A stretch of DNA of 49,419 nt, taken from Bacillota bacterium (GTDB taxonomy: Bacteria > Bacillota > Clostridia > Christensenellales > CAG-138). Made by a program: the position numbers and the translations under genes. Below, in pieces: positions 24,191 through 32,776 of this stretch (its first letter is position 1; each line of letters begins with the position of its first letter). The stretch covers positions 1 to 49,419 of the forward strand of contig JAEWUO010000017.1 in the NCBI GenBank assembly GCA_023459335.1, written 5' to 3'. The notes under the pieces were generated by a model. It was given only the letters and a program-made list of their open reading frames with translations. It ran no database searches and had not been told where the DNA came from.

Positions 24191-26026
24191 ATGAAAAGAG
24201 AAGGGGCAGGCGAAGCGCTCGCGATGGACGAGAAAGCGTCCGCCGAAGCGCTGCGCAAAAAAACGTTCGACCGCAACAAATGGTATTACTCCATCAGCGG
24301 CATCGGCCGCGACATGAGCTATGCGCTCATTGATTCGTTTCTTCTGGTCTATATTCAGTTCGGCGTTTCCCTTACGCTCGCGCAGTTTACGACGCTGAGC
24401 CTCATCATCGGCGTCGGCGGGCGCATCTGGGACGCGATGAACGACCCGCTCATGGGCGCGATCATCGAAGGTTCACACTTCAGGAGCGGTAAATTCCGCC
24501 CCTGGATCCTATTAGGCGGCATCCTGTGCGGGCTTGTGATCATCACGATGTTCAACGTACAGAGCATCCCCGGCTGGAGATTCGTGGTGTTCATGACGAT
24601 CATGTACCTTCTCTGGGAATCGACTTTTACAATGAACGACATCGGCTACTGGGCGATGCTGCCGAGTCTTTCGAGCGTCAAGGAGGAGCGGAACTCCATC
24701 ACGACGCTTACGGTGCTGTTCGCGGGCGTCGGCGCGATCCTCGCGCAGGGCATCATCCCGCAGGTCACCGTCGGCGACATGCGCGCGGGGTACCGCTTCG
24801 TGTCCATCCTCATCGCCGCCGTGTTCATCGGCTGCCAGATGCTGCTCTTCTTCACCGTCAAGGAACCGCCGCGGCGCAAGGTGGAGTCCAGCGAACACAT
24901 CTCAATCAAGAAGATGTGGAGAACCATCGTTCGAAACGACCAGGTGCTCTGGATGACGCTCTCGATGCTCTTTTACAACATCGGAAGCACGATGCTGATC
25001 GCGCTGGCCGCGAACCTGTTGTATATCGAGATCGGCTACAACGGCACGCTCTATTTCTACGTGGTTGTGGCATACGGCATCACGACGGTCGCCGCCAACG
25101 CGCTCTATCCCGCATTTGTCAATAAGCTCGGCAGAAAACGGCTTCAAAACGTGAGCATCCTCATGGCGATCATCGGTTACGCGCTCGTCGCGGTGATGGG
25201 CTGGTCGTCGATCCTGCCGTTCAATATCGCGCTTCTGTGCCTCTTCTGCATCCTGATCGCGGCGGGGCAGTCGCTGTTTTACATGTCGTGCATTATCAAT
25301 ATGGCCAACTGCGTCGAGTACAACGATTATAAATACGGCGAGCGCAACGAGGCGGTCGTTTCTACGCTCCGCCCGTTTATGGCGAAGTTCGCCGCCGCCA
25401 TGCATACGCTTATCGTGACGCTGGTGCTCACCATCTCCGGCACGTTCCTCTTAAGCCAGTCGATCAGCACGCTGGAGACGCAGCGCGACTTCTTCGATAA
25501 ACACGGCGCGGCGGATCAGGCGTATTACATCACGCAGGTGCAGGGTTATCTGAAAGAGTTCGACGGACTGAAGGCCGGCACGGAGGAATACAAAGCTGCT
25601 GCGAGTGTCGTTTCCGGCGAAATCGCCGCGGATTCCGTCGTAAACCGGTTCCAGCTCGATCCGGAGTATGTGCCAGCGCTGAATGACGCGATGGTCGTTT
25701 TAACCGCGCCGGATGGAAAGCAGACGGAGCTCGGCCGGCTCGGCTCGTTTGACGCCGCGTCGATCGACGCCGCGAAAGGCACGTATTCTCTGAAGATCGA
25801 CGATCTCAAGAGCGGCGGAGAGAGCGCGGCGAACATCCACTTCCGCGATCAGCGGACGCTGACCATGCGCGTCTGGATTCGCCTCGCGGCGACGCTGGTA
25901 CCCGCGGTCATGCTGTTCTTTGCGCTGTGGATTCAAAAAAAGAAGTTCTTCATCGACGAGGATTATTACGATCAAATGATCGAGCATATTGAAAACCGCA
26001 AGAGCGAAGAGGGTTCCCTGGCGTAG
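24191..26026 (+). CDS. GPH-family sugar:cation symporter with large C-terminal insertion
   Basis: About 611 residues of the glycoside-pentoside-hexuronide:cation symporter group (MFS_2). The N-terminal motif GRIWDAMNDPLMGAI and the loop RSGKFRPWIL are typical. Twelve membrane segments are expected. Between the last two lies an unusually long polar stretch of about 140 residues (from ISTLETQRDFF to FRDQRTLTM) where most members have a short loop. I start at the ATG at 24191 (GGGAG upstream). The frame is open to an ATG at 24095 with a good GGAGG, but that extra part uses codons rare here. It probably imports an oligosaccharide or glycoside with sodium or protons. Confidence 0.85.
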   Translation: MKREGAGEALAMDEKASAEALRKKTFDRNKWYYSISGIGRDMSYALIDSFLLVYIQFGVSLTLAQFTTLSLIIGVGGRIWDAMNDPLMGAIIEGSHFRSGKFRPWILLGGILCGLVIITMFNVQSIPGWRFVVFMTIMYLLWESTFTMNDIGYWAMLPSLSSVKEERNSITTLTVLFAGVGAILAQGIIPQVTVGDMRAGYRFVSILIAAVFIGCQMLLFFTVKEPPRRKVESSEHISIKKMWRTIVRNDQVLWMTLSMLFYNIGSTMLIALAANLLYIEIGYNGTLYFYVVVAYGITTVAANALYPAFVNKLGRKRLQNVSILMAIIGYALVAVMGWSSILPFNIALLCLFCILIAAGQSLFYMSCIINMANCVEYNDYKYGERNEAVVSTLRPFMAKFAAAMHTLIVTLVLTISGTFLLSQSISTLETQRDFFDKHGAADQAYYITQVQGYLKEFDGLKAGTEEYKAAASVVSGEIAADSVVNRFQLDPEYVPALNDAMVVLTAPDGKQTELGRLGSFDAASIDAAKGTYSLKIDDLKSGGESAANIHFRDQRTLTMRVWIRLAATLVPAVMLFFALWIQKKKFFIDEDYYDQMIEHIENRKSEEGSLA

Positions 26027-26046
26027 CTCCAATACGCGGGGAAAGG

Positions 26047-26078
26047 AAAACACGCCGGGCGACCGGCGTGTTTTCTGG
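26047..26078 (+). terminator. Terminator after the symporter
   Basis: A 12-bp stem, AAAACACGCCGG with CCGGCGTGTTTT, then C and more pyrimidines. Confidence 0.85.
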
Positions 26079-26138
26079 AATTTTGATTCGCGCGCGTATA
26101 CCGGTCGGCAAAGCGGGACGGCGAAAGGAGAGAAATAA

Positions 26139-26951
26139 ATGAAAATACAGCTCAAAGAAGAGATGGAGACGTTATTGATCCCTTTGTACGGGCGGGCGCA
26201 GATGAGCCGGAGGGGTTTCTTTCATGACGAATTCGCGGAAGAAGCGGTGCGCTCGATCCAATATGATTTTTCCAGACTTCATATTCAGGAAAAAACGCAG
26301 GTCATGCTGTCCGTCCGCGGCGCGGAGATCGACGCGTTTACCATTGCGTTTTTACTGGAGCACCCCGACAGTACGGTTCTTTATCTTGGCTGCGGACTCG
26401 ACGCGCGGCAGCAGCGCCTTGGCGCGCCTGCCCGGTTGTGGTATGATCTGGATTTTCCGCAGGTGGTCGAGATCAAACGGCAGCTGTACCCGGAGAACGA
26501 GCGGTACCGTCTGATCGGCTCGTCGGTAACCGACTGGAATTGGATGGACAGCGTCGAACAAAACGGGAAGCCGGTTCTGGTGATTGCGGAAGGGCTCATG
26601 ATGTATTTAAGCGAGCAGGATGTGCGGACGCTGTTTCTGAAACTGCGGGATGTTTTTCGTGACGTTACGTTCCTCTTCGACGCATATTCCCGATTGACGG
26701 CAAAGCAGGCGAAGAACCATCCTTCACTGAAAAAAACAGGCGCCAGCATCCGCTGGGGAGTCGATTCGCCGGAGGAGATGACGGCGTACGGAGACGGGAT
26801 TTCGCACGAACGGACGATCTATCTGACCGGCGAGAGCGCGGTCGGCCGTCTGCCGAAACAATACCGCGCGATGTTCCGCTTAGCCGGCAGGTTTCACGCC
26901 GCGCGGGAGGCGCACAGAATCTTTGTGATGAAGCTCATCGCAAGCAGCTAA
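26139..26951 (+). CDS. Leucine carboxyl methyltransferase-family SAM methyltransferase
   Basis: A 270-residue class I methyltransferase of the LCM/PPM1-like group. The SAM site reads VLYLGCGLDARQQRL (about residues 80-95), followed by WYDLDFPQVVEIKR and later VIAEGLMMYL, all typical. In bacteria such enzymes O-methylate small acids or polyketide-type products; the substrate here is unknown. AAAGGAG precedes the ATG. It stands alone between two terminators. Confidence 0.88.
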   Translation: MKIQLKEEMETLLIPLYGRAQMSRRGFFHDEFAEEAVRSIQYDFSRLHIQEKTQVMLSVRGAEIDAFTIAFLLEHPDSTVLYLGCGLDARQQRLGAPARLWYDLDFPQVVEIKRQLYPENERYRLIGSSVTDWNWMDSVEQNGKPVLVIAEGLMMYLSEQDVRTLFLKLRDVFRDVTFLFDAYSRLTAKQAKNHPSLKKTGASIRWGVDSPEEMTAYGDGISHERTIYLTGESAVGRLPKQYRAMFRLAGRFHAAREAHRIFVMKLIASS

Positions 26952-26962
26952 TGAATGGTGCG

Positions 26963-26994
26963 AAAGAGGCAGCCGGGCATGGCTGCCTCTTTTT
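26963..26994. terminator. Terminator, shared by convergent genes
   Basis: A 12-bp stem, AAAGAGGCAGCC with GGCTGCCTCTTT, with T-runs on the plus strand and a shorter one on the minus strand, between the methyltransferase and the PIG-L gene. Confidence 0.85.
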
Positions 26995-27005
26995 ACTGCA
27001 TCCGC

Positions 27006-27770
27006 TTACCTTACCCACTCCGACGCTTCGGGGAAACAGTGCATATGTGCGGGCGCGAGCGCGCGGTAACCGTCGCATAAACTCTTCAGCCGCCGCAAGC
27101 CGAACCGGATCGAGCGGAGACGGAAGTACATACAGATATCCTGCGCCGTCTTCTCGTCGAACTGGCTTCTGTGGCACGCGATCGCCTCCGCTCGCGCCGA
27201 AAATGTCTGACTGACCGGAACGTAAGCGTTCGGCTTATCGGTATAGTAAAACGCCATCGCTTTGACCGAATGGCTGCCGGAGGCGCCGATGCTCTGCATG
27301 ACGCTTTCAAACGGCGCCATGTTCATGCTCGCCTTTGCGGCGAGTCCCGTCTTGATGTGGTCGATGTGGCATTCGCTGATCACGTTCGGGTCGGGCGCGA
27401 ACACCGCGTCCGGCTTGAGGCGAACGATCTGCTTTGCGATTTCGCAGGCCGCGTCCTCCATCGGATACAAACCGCCGTCGCAAAACGGCAGAAAGGTCAC
27501 GTCTGTTACGCCGAGCAGGTTCGCCGAGGCGAGTGCTTCCCGTCTGCGGAGTTCGGCAAGCTTGTCCCCATAGAGGGCGGGATCCATCGCGCCCATGCGC
27601 CCGTCCGTCAGGATGACGAACGATACGTGTTTGCCCGCGCGGGTCAGCGCGCGGACGGTCGGCGCGCAGGCGACCTCGATATCGTCCGGATGCGGCCCGA
27701 TAAATAGGTAACGATCGAACGAGCAAAGGTCGGGAATCGGCACGATGTGCCTGAGAATAGCGCTGAACAT
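27006..27770 (-). CDS. PIG-L/LmbE-type N-acetylsugar deacetylase
   Basis: A 254-residue zinc-dependent deacetylase. The metal-binding motif GPHPDDIE is at residues 25-32 and the second motif CHIDHIKT near residue 133, as in LmbE, BshB and PIG-L. The family removes acetyl groups from N-acetylglucosamine-type compounds. I start at the ATG at 27770, nine bases after GGAGG; the open frame runs further but without coding character. It diverges from a GH20 hexosaminidase, so a joint role in breakdown of N-acetylhexosamine glycans is plausible. Confidence 0.88.
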   Translation of the reverse strand: MFSAILRHIVPIPDLCSFDRYLFIGPHPDDIEVACAPTVRALTRAGKHVSFVILTDGRMGAMDPALYGDKLAELRRREALASANLLGVTDVTFLPFCDGGLYPMEDAACEIAKQIVRLKPDAVFAPDPNVISECHIDHIKTGLAAKASMNMAPFESVMQSIGASGSHSVKAMAFYYTDKPNAYVPVSQTFSARAEAIACHRSQFDEKTAQDICMYFRLRSIRFGLRRLKSLCDGYRALAPAHMHCFPEASEWVR

Positions 27771-27831
27771 AACGCATGGCCTCCGGACTGCCGACGGCAG
27801 CTGTTTTGGCCAGTGTATCACGCGCGCGGCG

Positions 27832-27860
27832 TTGAAGTAAAGCGGCGGCGGGGTTATAAT
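27832..27860 (+). promoter_or_regulatory. Promoter of the GH20 operon
   Basis: TTGAAG (27832-27837) and TATAAT (27855-27860) with a 17-base spacer. Confidence 0.75.
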
Positions 27861-27918
27861 AGGGAAGATAAATACAGAAGTTGAAATTTGAGAAAAACCG
27901 GTTACGGAGGACGAACGG

Positions 27919-29520
27919 GTGCCGATTCCGCAGGTGCAATCGATCAAACGATACGAAGGCAGCATCGCTGTCAACCGCGCGGACGCACATATGGATACGG
28001 CGCTCGAAGGCGCGCGCGAAGGCGTGCTCGCGATGCTTGCTCTCGGTGAGAGGCGCGTTTCTGCAGACGGCGTAACCGTGCTGTTCCGCTTCAATCCCGC
28101 GCTTAAGGCGGAGCGGTACATCCTCAGCGCCGGCGCGGGCGGTATCTCCGTCGAGACGGGCGGGCCGGCGGGCGCTGTGTACGCGGCCGCGACCATCTCC
28201 CAGCTGACGCTGGAAAACGGCGGCGCGCTGCCGTATTGCCTGGTCGAGGACGATCCGCGTTTCGGCTGGCGCGGGCTGCTGCTGGACGTGTGCCGCCACT
28301 TTTTCCCGATGGAGACGGTTTACCGGCTCGTGGACGTCATGGCCTGGTATAAGTACAACCGCCTTCACCTGCACCTGACCGACGATCAGGGGTTCCGTTT
28401 CGAGAGCGGGCGTTATCCGCGGCTCAACAGCATCGGCTCCTGGCGAAAGAGCACTCTCGTCCGGCACGACGGCGTTTGCGGTCAGGACGACAAGCCCCAC
28501 GGCGGGTATTACACGAAGGCGGAACTGCGCGAACTCGTGCGCTACGCAAAAGCGCGCGGAATTGAGATCGTTCCGGAGATCGATATGCCCGGGCACGCGC
28601 TTTCTGTCATGGCGGCGTATCCCGGCCTCGCGTGTTTTTCCGAGCCGGTCGAGGTGGCGACGCGCTTTGGCGTGACCGATTTTTCCAAGAAACTCTATTG
28701 CGCGGGCAGCGAAAAAACCTATGAATTCCTCTTCGCCCTGCTCGATGAGGTACTGGAAATATTTCCGTTCGAATACGTCCACATCGGCGGGGACGAGGCG
28801 GTCAAGACGGACTGGAAGCGATGCGAACGCTGCCAGTCGCTGCGAAAAGCACAGGGCCTGAAAGACGAACGCGAGCTGCAGGGGTATTTTCTCAACCGCG
28901 CGATCGAGTTCCTCGAATTACGCGGACGGCGCGCGATCGTCTGGAACGACGGCCTTTGCGACACATTGAAGGGAAGCGCAACCTGCCAGTACTGGATTCC
29001 CTGGACGCACGAGGGCCCGGACCGCACCGCGCGGTACGTCAACGCGGGAGGGCACGCGATCCTGAGCTCGGTTTTACATCTGTACTACGATTACCCATAT
29101 GCGGCGACGCCGCTGAAGAAGACGTTTCGTTACCGTCCGACGCTTGCGGGCGTGCGAAAAAAGGCGAGAGGAAACATTCTCGGCGTGGAGGCGGCCCTCT
29201 GGACGGAGTGGATCGATATCGAAGAAAAACTCTTTTTCAACGCCCTGCCGCGCCTCGCCGCCACCGCGGAAACGGGCTGGTCCGCGCGCGGCGGCAAACG
29301 ATACCGTGAATTCCTGTGCAGGCTCAATCCGCACTATGCGCTGTACCGCCGGCTTGGACTGACCTATGCCGCGCGCGCCGAACGTCCGCTCCCGATCTGG
29401 AAACGGATTGCGGGCATCAGGACGTTCCTGACGGCAGAAACCCATACGGAACTCAACGGGCAGAAGATCGAAGAGGCCATTTCTGCGAACAATCAGAAGA
29501 TATGGAGAGGAAGACTATGA
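27919..29520 (+). CDS. Beta-N-acetylhexosaminidase, glycoside hydrolase family 20
   Basis: A 533-residue exo-enzyme that removes terminal beta-linked GlcNAc or GalNAc. The catalytic pair D292-E293 lies in HIGGDEA; other marks are GWRGLLLDVCRHFFP, LHLHLTDDQGFR and EIDMPGHALS. The front 110 residues form the usual GH20b-like domain. No signal peptide is seen, so it acts in the cytoplasm on imported sugars. The start is GTG at 27919, eight bases after GGAGG. Its TGA overlaps the next ATG. Confidence 0.94.
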   Translation: MPIPQVQSIKRYEGSIAVNRADAHMDTALEGAREGVLAMLALGERRVSADGVTVLFRFNPALKAERYILSAGAGGISVETGGPAGAVYAAATISQLTLENGGALPYCLVEDDPRFGWRGLLLDVCRHFFPMETVYRLVDVMAWYKYNRLHLHLTDDQGFRFESGRYPRLNSIGSWRKSTLVRHDGVCGQDDKPHGGYYTKAELRELVRYAKARGIEIVPEIDMPGHALSVMAAYPGLACFSEPVEVATRFGVTDFSKKLYCAGSEKTYEFLFALLDEVLEIFPFEYVHIGGDEAVKTDWKRCERCQSLRKAQGLKDERELQGYFLNRAIEFLELRGRRAIVWNDGLCDTLKGSATCQYWIPWTHEGPDRTARYVNAGGHAILSSVLHLYYDYPYAATPLKKTFRYRPTLAGVRKKARGNILGVEAALWTEWIDIEEKLFFNALPRLAATAETGWSARGGKRYREFLCRLNPHYALYRRLGLTYAARAERPLPIWKRIAGIRTFLTAETHTELNGQKIEEAISANNQKIWRGRL

Positions 29521-30035
29521 ACGAAACACTGAGCAATCTGAAAACGCGCCGCAGCATCCGCTCGTACCAGTCCCGGCAGGTTGAGCGCGCGCTGCTCGAC
29601 CAGGTGCTTGAGGCGGGCACTTACGCGCCGACGGCCGGCGGGCGGCAGTCGCCCGTGATCGTTGCCGTGCAGGATGCCGAAACGGTAAAACAGCTCTCGC
29701 GTATGAACGCGGCGGTGAACGGCAATCAAAGCGATCCTTTTTACGGGGCGCCGACGGTGCTCGTCGTACTTGCAAGCCGCGCCCGCGCGACGTACCTGCT
29801 CGACGGCGCGGCGGTGATCACCACGCTGCTCAACGCGGCGCACGCGCTCGGCCTCGGCTCCTGCTGGGTCCACCGCGCGAAGGAAGAATTCGAGAGCGAA
29901 GAAGGAAAAGCGCTGCTGAAAAAATGGGGCGTCGCGGGCGATTACGAGGGCGTCGGCCATGTGGCGCTTGGCTACGCGGCGGGGGAGGCTCCCGAGCCCG
30001 CACCCCGCAAGGCGGACTATATCGTAAGGGCGTAA
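29517..30035 (+). CDS. Nitroreductase family protein
   Basis: A 172-residue FMN-dependent oxidoreductase of the nitroreductase superfamily. The N-terminal RRSIRSYQSRQV and TYAPTAGGRQSP are the FMN-binding signatures, and ALGLGSCWVHRA lies in the second half. The substrate is unknown. The ATG overlaps the GH20 stop codon (ATGA) and has AGAGGAAG upstream, so it is co-transcribed with GH20 and the DUF2284 gene. Confidence 0.88.
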   Translation: MNETLSNLKTRRSIRSYQSRQVERALLDQVLEAGTYAPTAGGRQSPVIVAVQDAETVKQLSRMNAAVNGNQSDPFYGAPTVLVVLASRARATYLLDGAAVITTLLNAAHALGLGSCWVHRAKEEFESEEGKALLKKWGVAGDYEGVGHVALGYAAGEAPEPAPRKADYIVRA

Positions 30036-30039
30036 CGCA

Positions 30040-30585
30040 ATGAAAAAACAGCCCGGCTTAGAAAAGCAGCTGGACAAAGAAGGCGTAAAACACGCCGTCA
30101 TACCGGTGCGCGACATCCGCTTCGATCCAGCGTTTCGCGAGATTTGCCGCGCAAACGCCTGCGGATTTTATGGCGCATGCTGGATGTGCCCGCCGGACGT
30201 AGGGGAGATCGCCGGTCTGATCGACCGCGCGCGCTCGTATGACCGCGCGATCGTGTTCCAAACCGTCTCCGCCCTGGAGGATTCGTTCGACATCGAATCC
30301 ATGCAGAAAGCGTGCCGCCGGCATAACCGCCTCATACGGAAGCTCCGCGAGGCTGCGTCGGAACTGTATTCCGACTTCCTTGCGCTCGGCGCGGGTACAT
30401 GCGGCGGCTGCAGCAAGTGCGCGCGCCGCGAAGACAAACCTTGCCGGCATCCCGACCGCGCGGTGATCTCGCTGGAAGCGGCGGGTGTAGATGTAATCCA
30501 GCTGGCGAAAAGCGCCGGGCTAAAGTACATCAACGGTCCGAACACGGCGACTTATTTCGGCGCGTTCCTTTACCGTGACCGGTAG
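30040..30585 (+). CDS. DUF2284 metal-binding protein
   Basis: A 181-residue cysteine-rich protein of the DUF2284 family, predicted to bind metal. Cysteines cluster in CRANACGFYGACWMCPP (about residues 36-52) and in TCGGCSKCARREDKPCRHP (about residues 126-144). The biochemical role is not known. It starts four bases after the nitroreductase stop and is the last gene before a terminator, a pairing that suggests a joint redox function. Confidence 0.88.
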   Translation: MKKQPGLEKQLDKEGVKHAVIPVRDIRFDPAFREICRANACGFYGACWMCPPDVGEIAGLIDRARSYDRAIVFQTVSALEDSFDIESMQKACRRHNRLIRKLREAASELYSDFLALGAGTCGGCSKCARREDKPCRHPDRAVISLEAAGVDVIQLAKSAGLKYINGPNTATYFGAFLYRDR

Positions 30586-30605
30586 AATCAATCGAATCGT
30601 TTTGC

Positions 30606-30629
30606 ATGCCGCTTCGGGCGGCATTTTTT
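30606..30629 (+). terminator. Terminator after the DUF2284 gene
   Basis: Stem ATGCCGC with GCGGCAT, five-base loop, then a T-run. Confidence 0.8.
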
Positions 30630-30669
30630 GCGTAATGAAAGGGGAAAATAATATATTTAAGAATCATTC

Positions 30670-30707
30670 TTGACAAAACGATAAAAATTGGATAAAATCA
30701 AATTGTA
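30670..30707 (+). promoter_or_regulatory. gpx-ohrR promoter with OhrR-type operator
   Basis: TTGACA (30670-30675) and TAAAAT (30693-30698) with a 17-base spacer. The 15-mer TAAAATCAAATTGTA (30693-30707) matches the OhrR operator unit TACAATTAAATTGTA of Bacillus at 13 of 15 positions and covers the -10. OhrR encoded two genes downstream probably represses here until oxidised by organic peroxide. Confidence 0.72.
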
Positions 30708-30730
30708 AAAAACGAAAGGAGATTACGATC

Positions 30731-31204
30731 ATGCGTTTCTACGATATAAATGTTCAGGGCAGGGCGGGCGAAACCGTTTCGCTTTCCAGCTATAAAGGCA
30801 AAGTATTGCTCGTCGTGAATACGGCGACCGGCTGCGGGTTTACACCCCAATACGAAGGGCTGCAAAAACTATACGATAAATATCAGGGCAGGGGATTCGA
30901 AATACTCGACTTTCCATGCAACCAGTTTGGTAACCAGGCCCCCGGCACGATTGAGGAAATCCAGACATTCTGTACGCTGAATTACGGCACGACGTTCCCC
31001 CGCTTTGCAAAGATCGACGTCAACGGCAAAAACGCCAGCGAGCTTTATCAATTCCTGAAAAAGGAGAAAAAAGGGCCCGTCGGTGCGGCGATAAAATGGA
31101 ATTTCACCAAATTCCTGATCGACCGCGAAGGCAATGTTGTCAAGCGGTTCGCTCCGGCGGATACGCCCGAGAGCATCGAGCAGGATATCGTCGCGCTGCT
31201 GTAA
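30731..31204 (+). CDS. Glutathione peroxidase family thiol peroxidase
   Basis: A 157-residue peroxidase. The catalytic cysteine C35 lies in NTATGCGFTPQY, where animal enzymes have selenocysteine; the glutamine is in FPCNQFGNQAPG and the tryptophan in KWNFTKFLI. C81 is in the place of the resolving cysteine of thioredoxin-dependent members. It reduces hydrogen or organic peroxides, probably with thioredoxin. It is the first gene of an operon with ohrR, which fits a peroxide-response role. GAAAGGAG precedes the ATG. Confidence 0.93.
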   Translation: MRFYDINVQGRAGETVSLSSYKGKVLLVVNTATGCGFTPQYEGLQKLYDKYQGRGFEILDFPCNQFGNQAPGTIEEIQTFCTLNYGTTFPRFAKIDVNGKNASELYQFLKKEKKGPVGAAIKWNFTKFLIDREGNVVKRFAPADTPESIEQDIVALL

Positions 31205-31254
31205 AGGACGGCCTGTTCCGGATCGGATGAATGCGGAAGAAAGGAGCGATTCTC

Positions 31255-31734
31255 ATGAGCGAGAAAAGCAAATCGGCTGATAAGTTCTGCGGAGACGCAG
31301 AAGCCGGAATCTACGACGCGCTGCTGCTTCAAAACCAGCTATGTTTTCCGCTCTATGCGGTGTCAAAAGAGGTTGTGCGCCTTTATAAGCCGTTTCTTGA
31401 CGAGATCGGCCTGACTTACACCCAGTATATCGCGATGATGGTGCTGTGGGAGAAGCGGACCGCGACCGTAAAGGAACTCGGCGAGCGTCTCTACCTCGAC
31501 AGCGGAACGCTGACGCCGTTGCTGAAAAAAATGGAGGCACAGGGATTCGTTTCGCGGCAGAGAAACGCCGCGGACGAACGGAGCGTCATCGTCTCGCTGA
31601 CGCAAGCCGGCGAGGCGCTGAAAGAACGAGCGGCGAATATTCCCGCGCAGATCGGCAATTGTCTGCCGCTGACAGGCGGCGAATCGGAGACGCTCTACAA
31701 GCTGCTCTACAAGGTGCTGCGCGCGATTGAATAA
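31255..31734 (+). CDS. ohrR: OhrR-type MarR regulator, peroxide-sensing
   Basis: A 159-residue winged-helix regulator of the MarR/OhrR group. The sensor cysteine is C30 in QNQLCFPLYA, as in OhrR; the DNA-binding region follows (ERLYLDSGTLTPLLKKME, RNAADERSVIVSL). A second cysteine, C136, lies 106 residues further, nearly the distance between the two redox cysteines of the 2-Cys Xanthomonas OhrR. I start at the ATG at 31255, eight bases after GGAG. It should repress gpx and itself and release DNA when oxidised. Confidence 0.9.
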   Translation: MSEKSKSADKFCGDAEAGIYDALLLQNQLCFPLYAVSKEVVRLYKPFLDEIGLTYTQYIAMMVLWEKRTATVKELGERLYLDSGTLTPLLKKMEAQGFVSRQRNAADERSVIVSLTQAGEALKERAANIPAQIGNCLPLTGGESETLYKLLYKVLRAIE

Positions 31735-31743
31735 AAGAACAAA

Positions 31744-31778
31744 CAAAGACGGACGCTTGATACAAGCGTCCGTCTTTT
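31744..31778. terminator. Terminator between ohrR and the GntR gene
   Basis: A 14-bp perfect stem, AAAGACGGACGCTT with AAGCGTCCGTCTTT, between convergent genes; T-rich on both strands. Confidence 0.88.
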
Positions 31779-31791
31779 ACTGTTGAACGGT

Positions 31792-32508
31792 TCAGATCAG
31801 AATATCCAGATTATATCTCGCGCCGTGATAGAGCGCGTCCGTTGCCGCGAACGGACGGTGCGCCTTATCGTAATCCACGGTCCGGATACGAAGCGCGACG
31901 CCTTTCTTTTTACCGAAGAGCGTCTGCGCGTCTTCGCCGCTGACCGTAACGGCATTGATGCGCTGCTTGGAGTATCCGGTTGTCAGGTCCATCCCGAACT
32001 CGCGGTGAAGGATATTGTAGAGAGACTCCTGCTCAAAATCGAATTGATTCAGTCGCGGGAAGTGCTTGAGCGAAAGCCAGACGCGTTCGATGCAGATCGG
32101 TTCCTCGTCTGCGAACCGGAGACGTTTCAGGCAGAAGAGCTGTTCGCCCGGCTCCGCCTCAAGATGCGCGCGAATCTGTGCCACCGCGTCGCACAGGCCT
32201 GAATAGAGCACTTTACTGGAAGGTTGCATGCCAAGGGAAAGCATGTTGCTGGTGAAGCCCTGTTTTTGATAGGTTTTATTCAGATCAAACTGCGAAACAA
32301 AGGTGCCTTTTCCCTGCACGCGGTAGAGTTTTCCTTCGTTTACCAGCGCGTCGATGGCGCGCCGGACGGTCATGCGCGTGGTATCGAATTGCTTGCAGAG
32401 TTCCGGTTCGGAAGGAATCGCTTTGCCATGCGCGTATTCGCCGCTTTCGATTCCGGCGTTGATGCGTTCGATGATCTGCCGAAAGATCGGCTGCTCGCTG
32501 GAGTCCAT
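31792..32508 (-). CDS. GntR/HutC-family regulator with UTRA domain
   Basis: A 238-residue regulator: N-terminal winged helix (AIPSEPELCKQFDTTRMTVRRAI, quoted in part: TRMTVRRAIDALV) and a C-terminal UTRA ligand domain (about residues 80-235). Such proteins usually sense sugar phosphates or related metabolites. I start at the ATG at 32508, nine bases after AAGGAG; an upstream TTG at 32529 is less likely. No sugar genes stand next to it, so its targets are probably elsewhere, besides possible self-control. Confidence 0.88.
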   Translation of the reverse strand: MDSSEQPIFRQIIERINAGIESGEYAHGKAIPSEPELCKQFDTTRMTVRRAIDALVNEGKLYRVQGKGTFVSQFDLNKTYQKQGFTSNMLSLGMQPSSKVLYSGLCDAVAQIRAHLEAEPGEQLFCLKRLRFADEEPICIERVWLSLKHFPRLNQFDFEQESLYNILHREFGMDLTTGYSKQRINAVTVSGEDAQTLFGKKKGVALRIRTVDYDKAHRPFAATDALYHGARYNLDILI

Positions 32509-32535
32509 CTTGCTCAACTCCTTCTTCAAATTTCC

Positions 32536-32583
32536 TGTCTATACAAGATAATTACATTATAAAACTGTTTTTAAAAATTGCAA
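32536..32583 (-). promoter_or_regulatory. Promoter and possible operator of the GntR gene
   Basis: On the minus strand TTGCAA (32578-32583) and TATAAT (32556-32561) with a 16-base spacer. The near-palindrome TGTCTATACA (32536-32545) lies just downstream of the start point and could be the protein's own operator. The remaining bases up to 32721 show nothing further. Confidence 0.55.
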
Positions 32584-32721
32584 GAATAAGGTGCCGCTTT
32601 TCTTTCTGTCACAGCAAACATAGGATTTTATCGTCCATATTCCGCTCACGCCGAATAATGTCAAAAGCAGTATAGCACAAAATCGATCAACATAAAATGA
32701 AATTATGATGAGAAAAAACAA

Positions 32722-32754
32722 CTTAAAATGACGCCGAAAACGGAATCCGGCGTC
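32722..32754 (-). terminator. Terminator after the ferredoxin gene
   Basis: Stem GACGCCG with CGGCGTC, 11-base loop, then a T-rich tract on the minus strand. Confidence 0.78.
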
Positions 32755-32776
32755 AAGATGTGCCAGCGCGGTTTAC

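Noticed and set aside
27307..28782. Long minus-strand open frame of about 490 codons
   Set aside because: It crosses PIG-L out of frame and GH20 in antisense; both of those have clear motifs.
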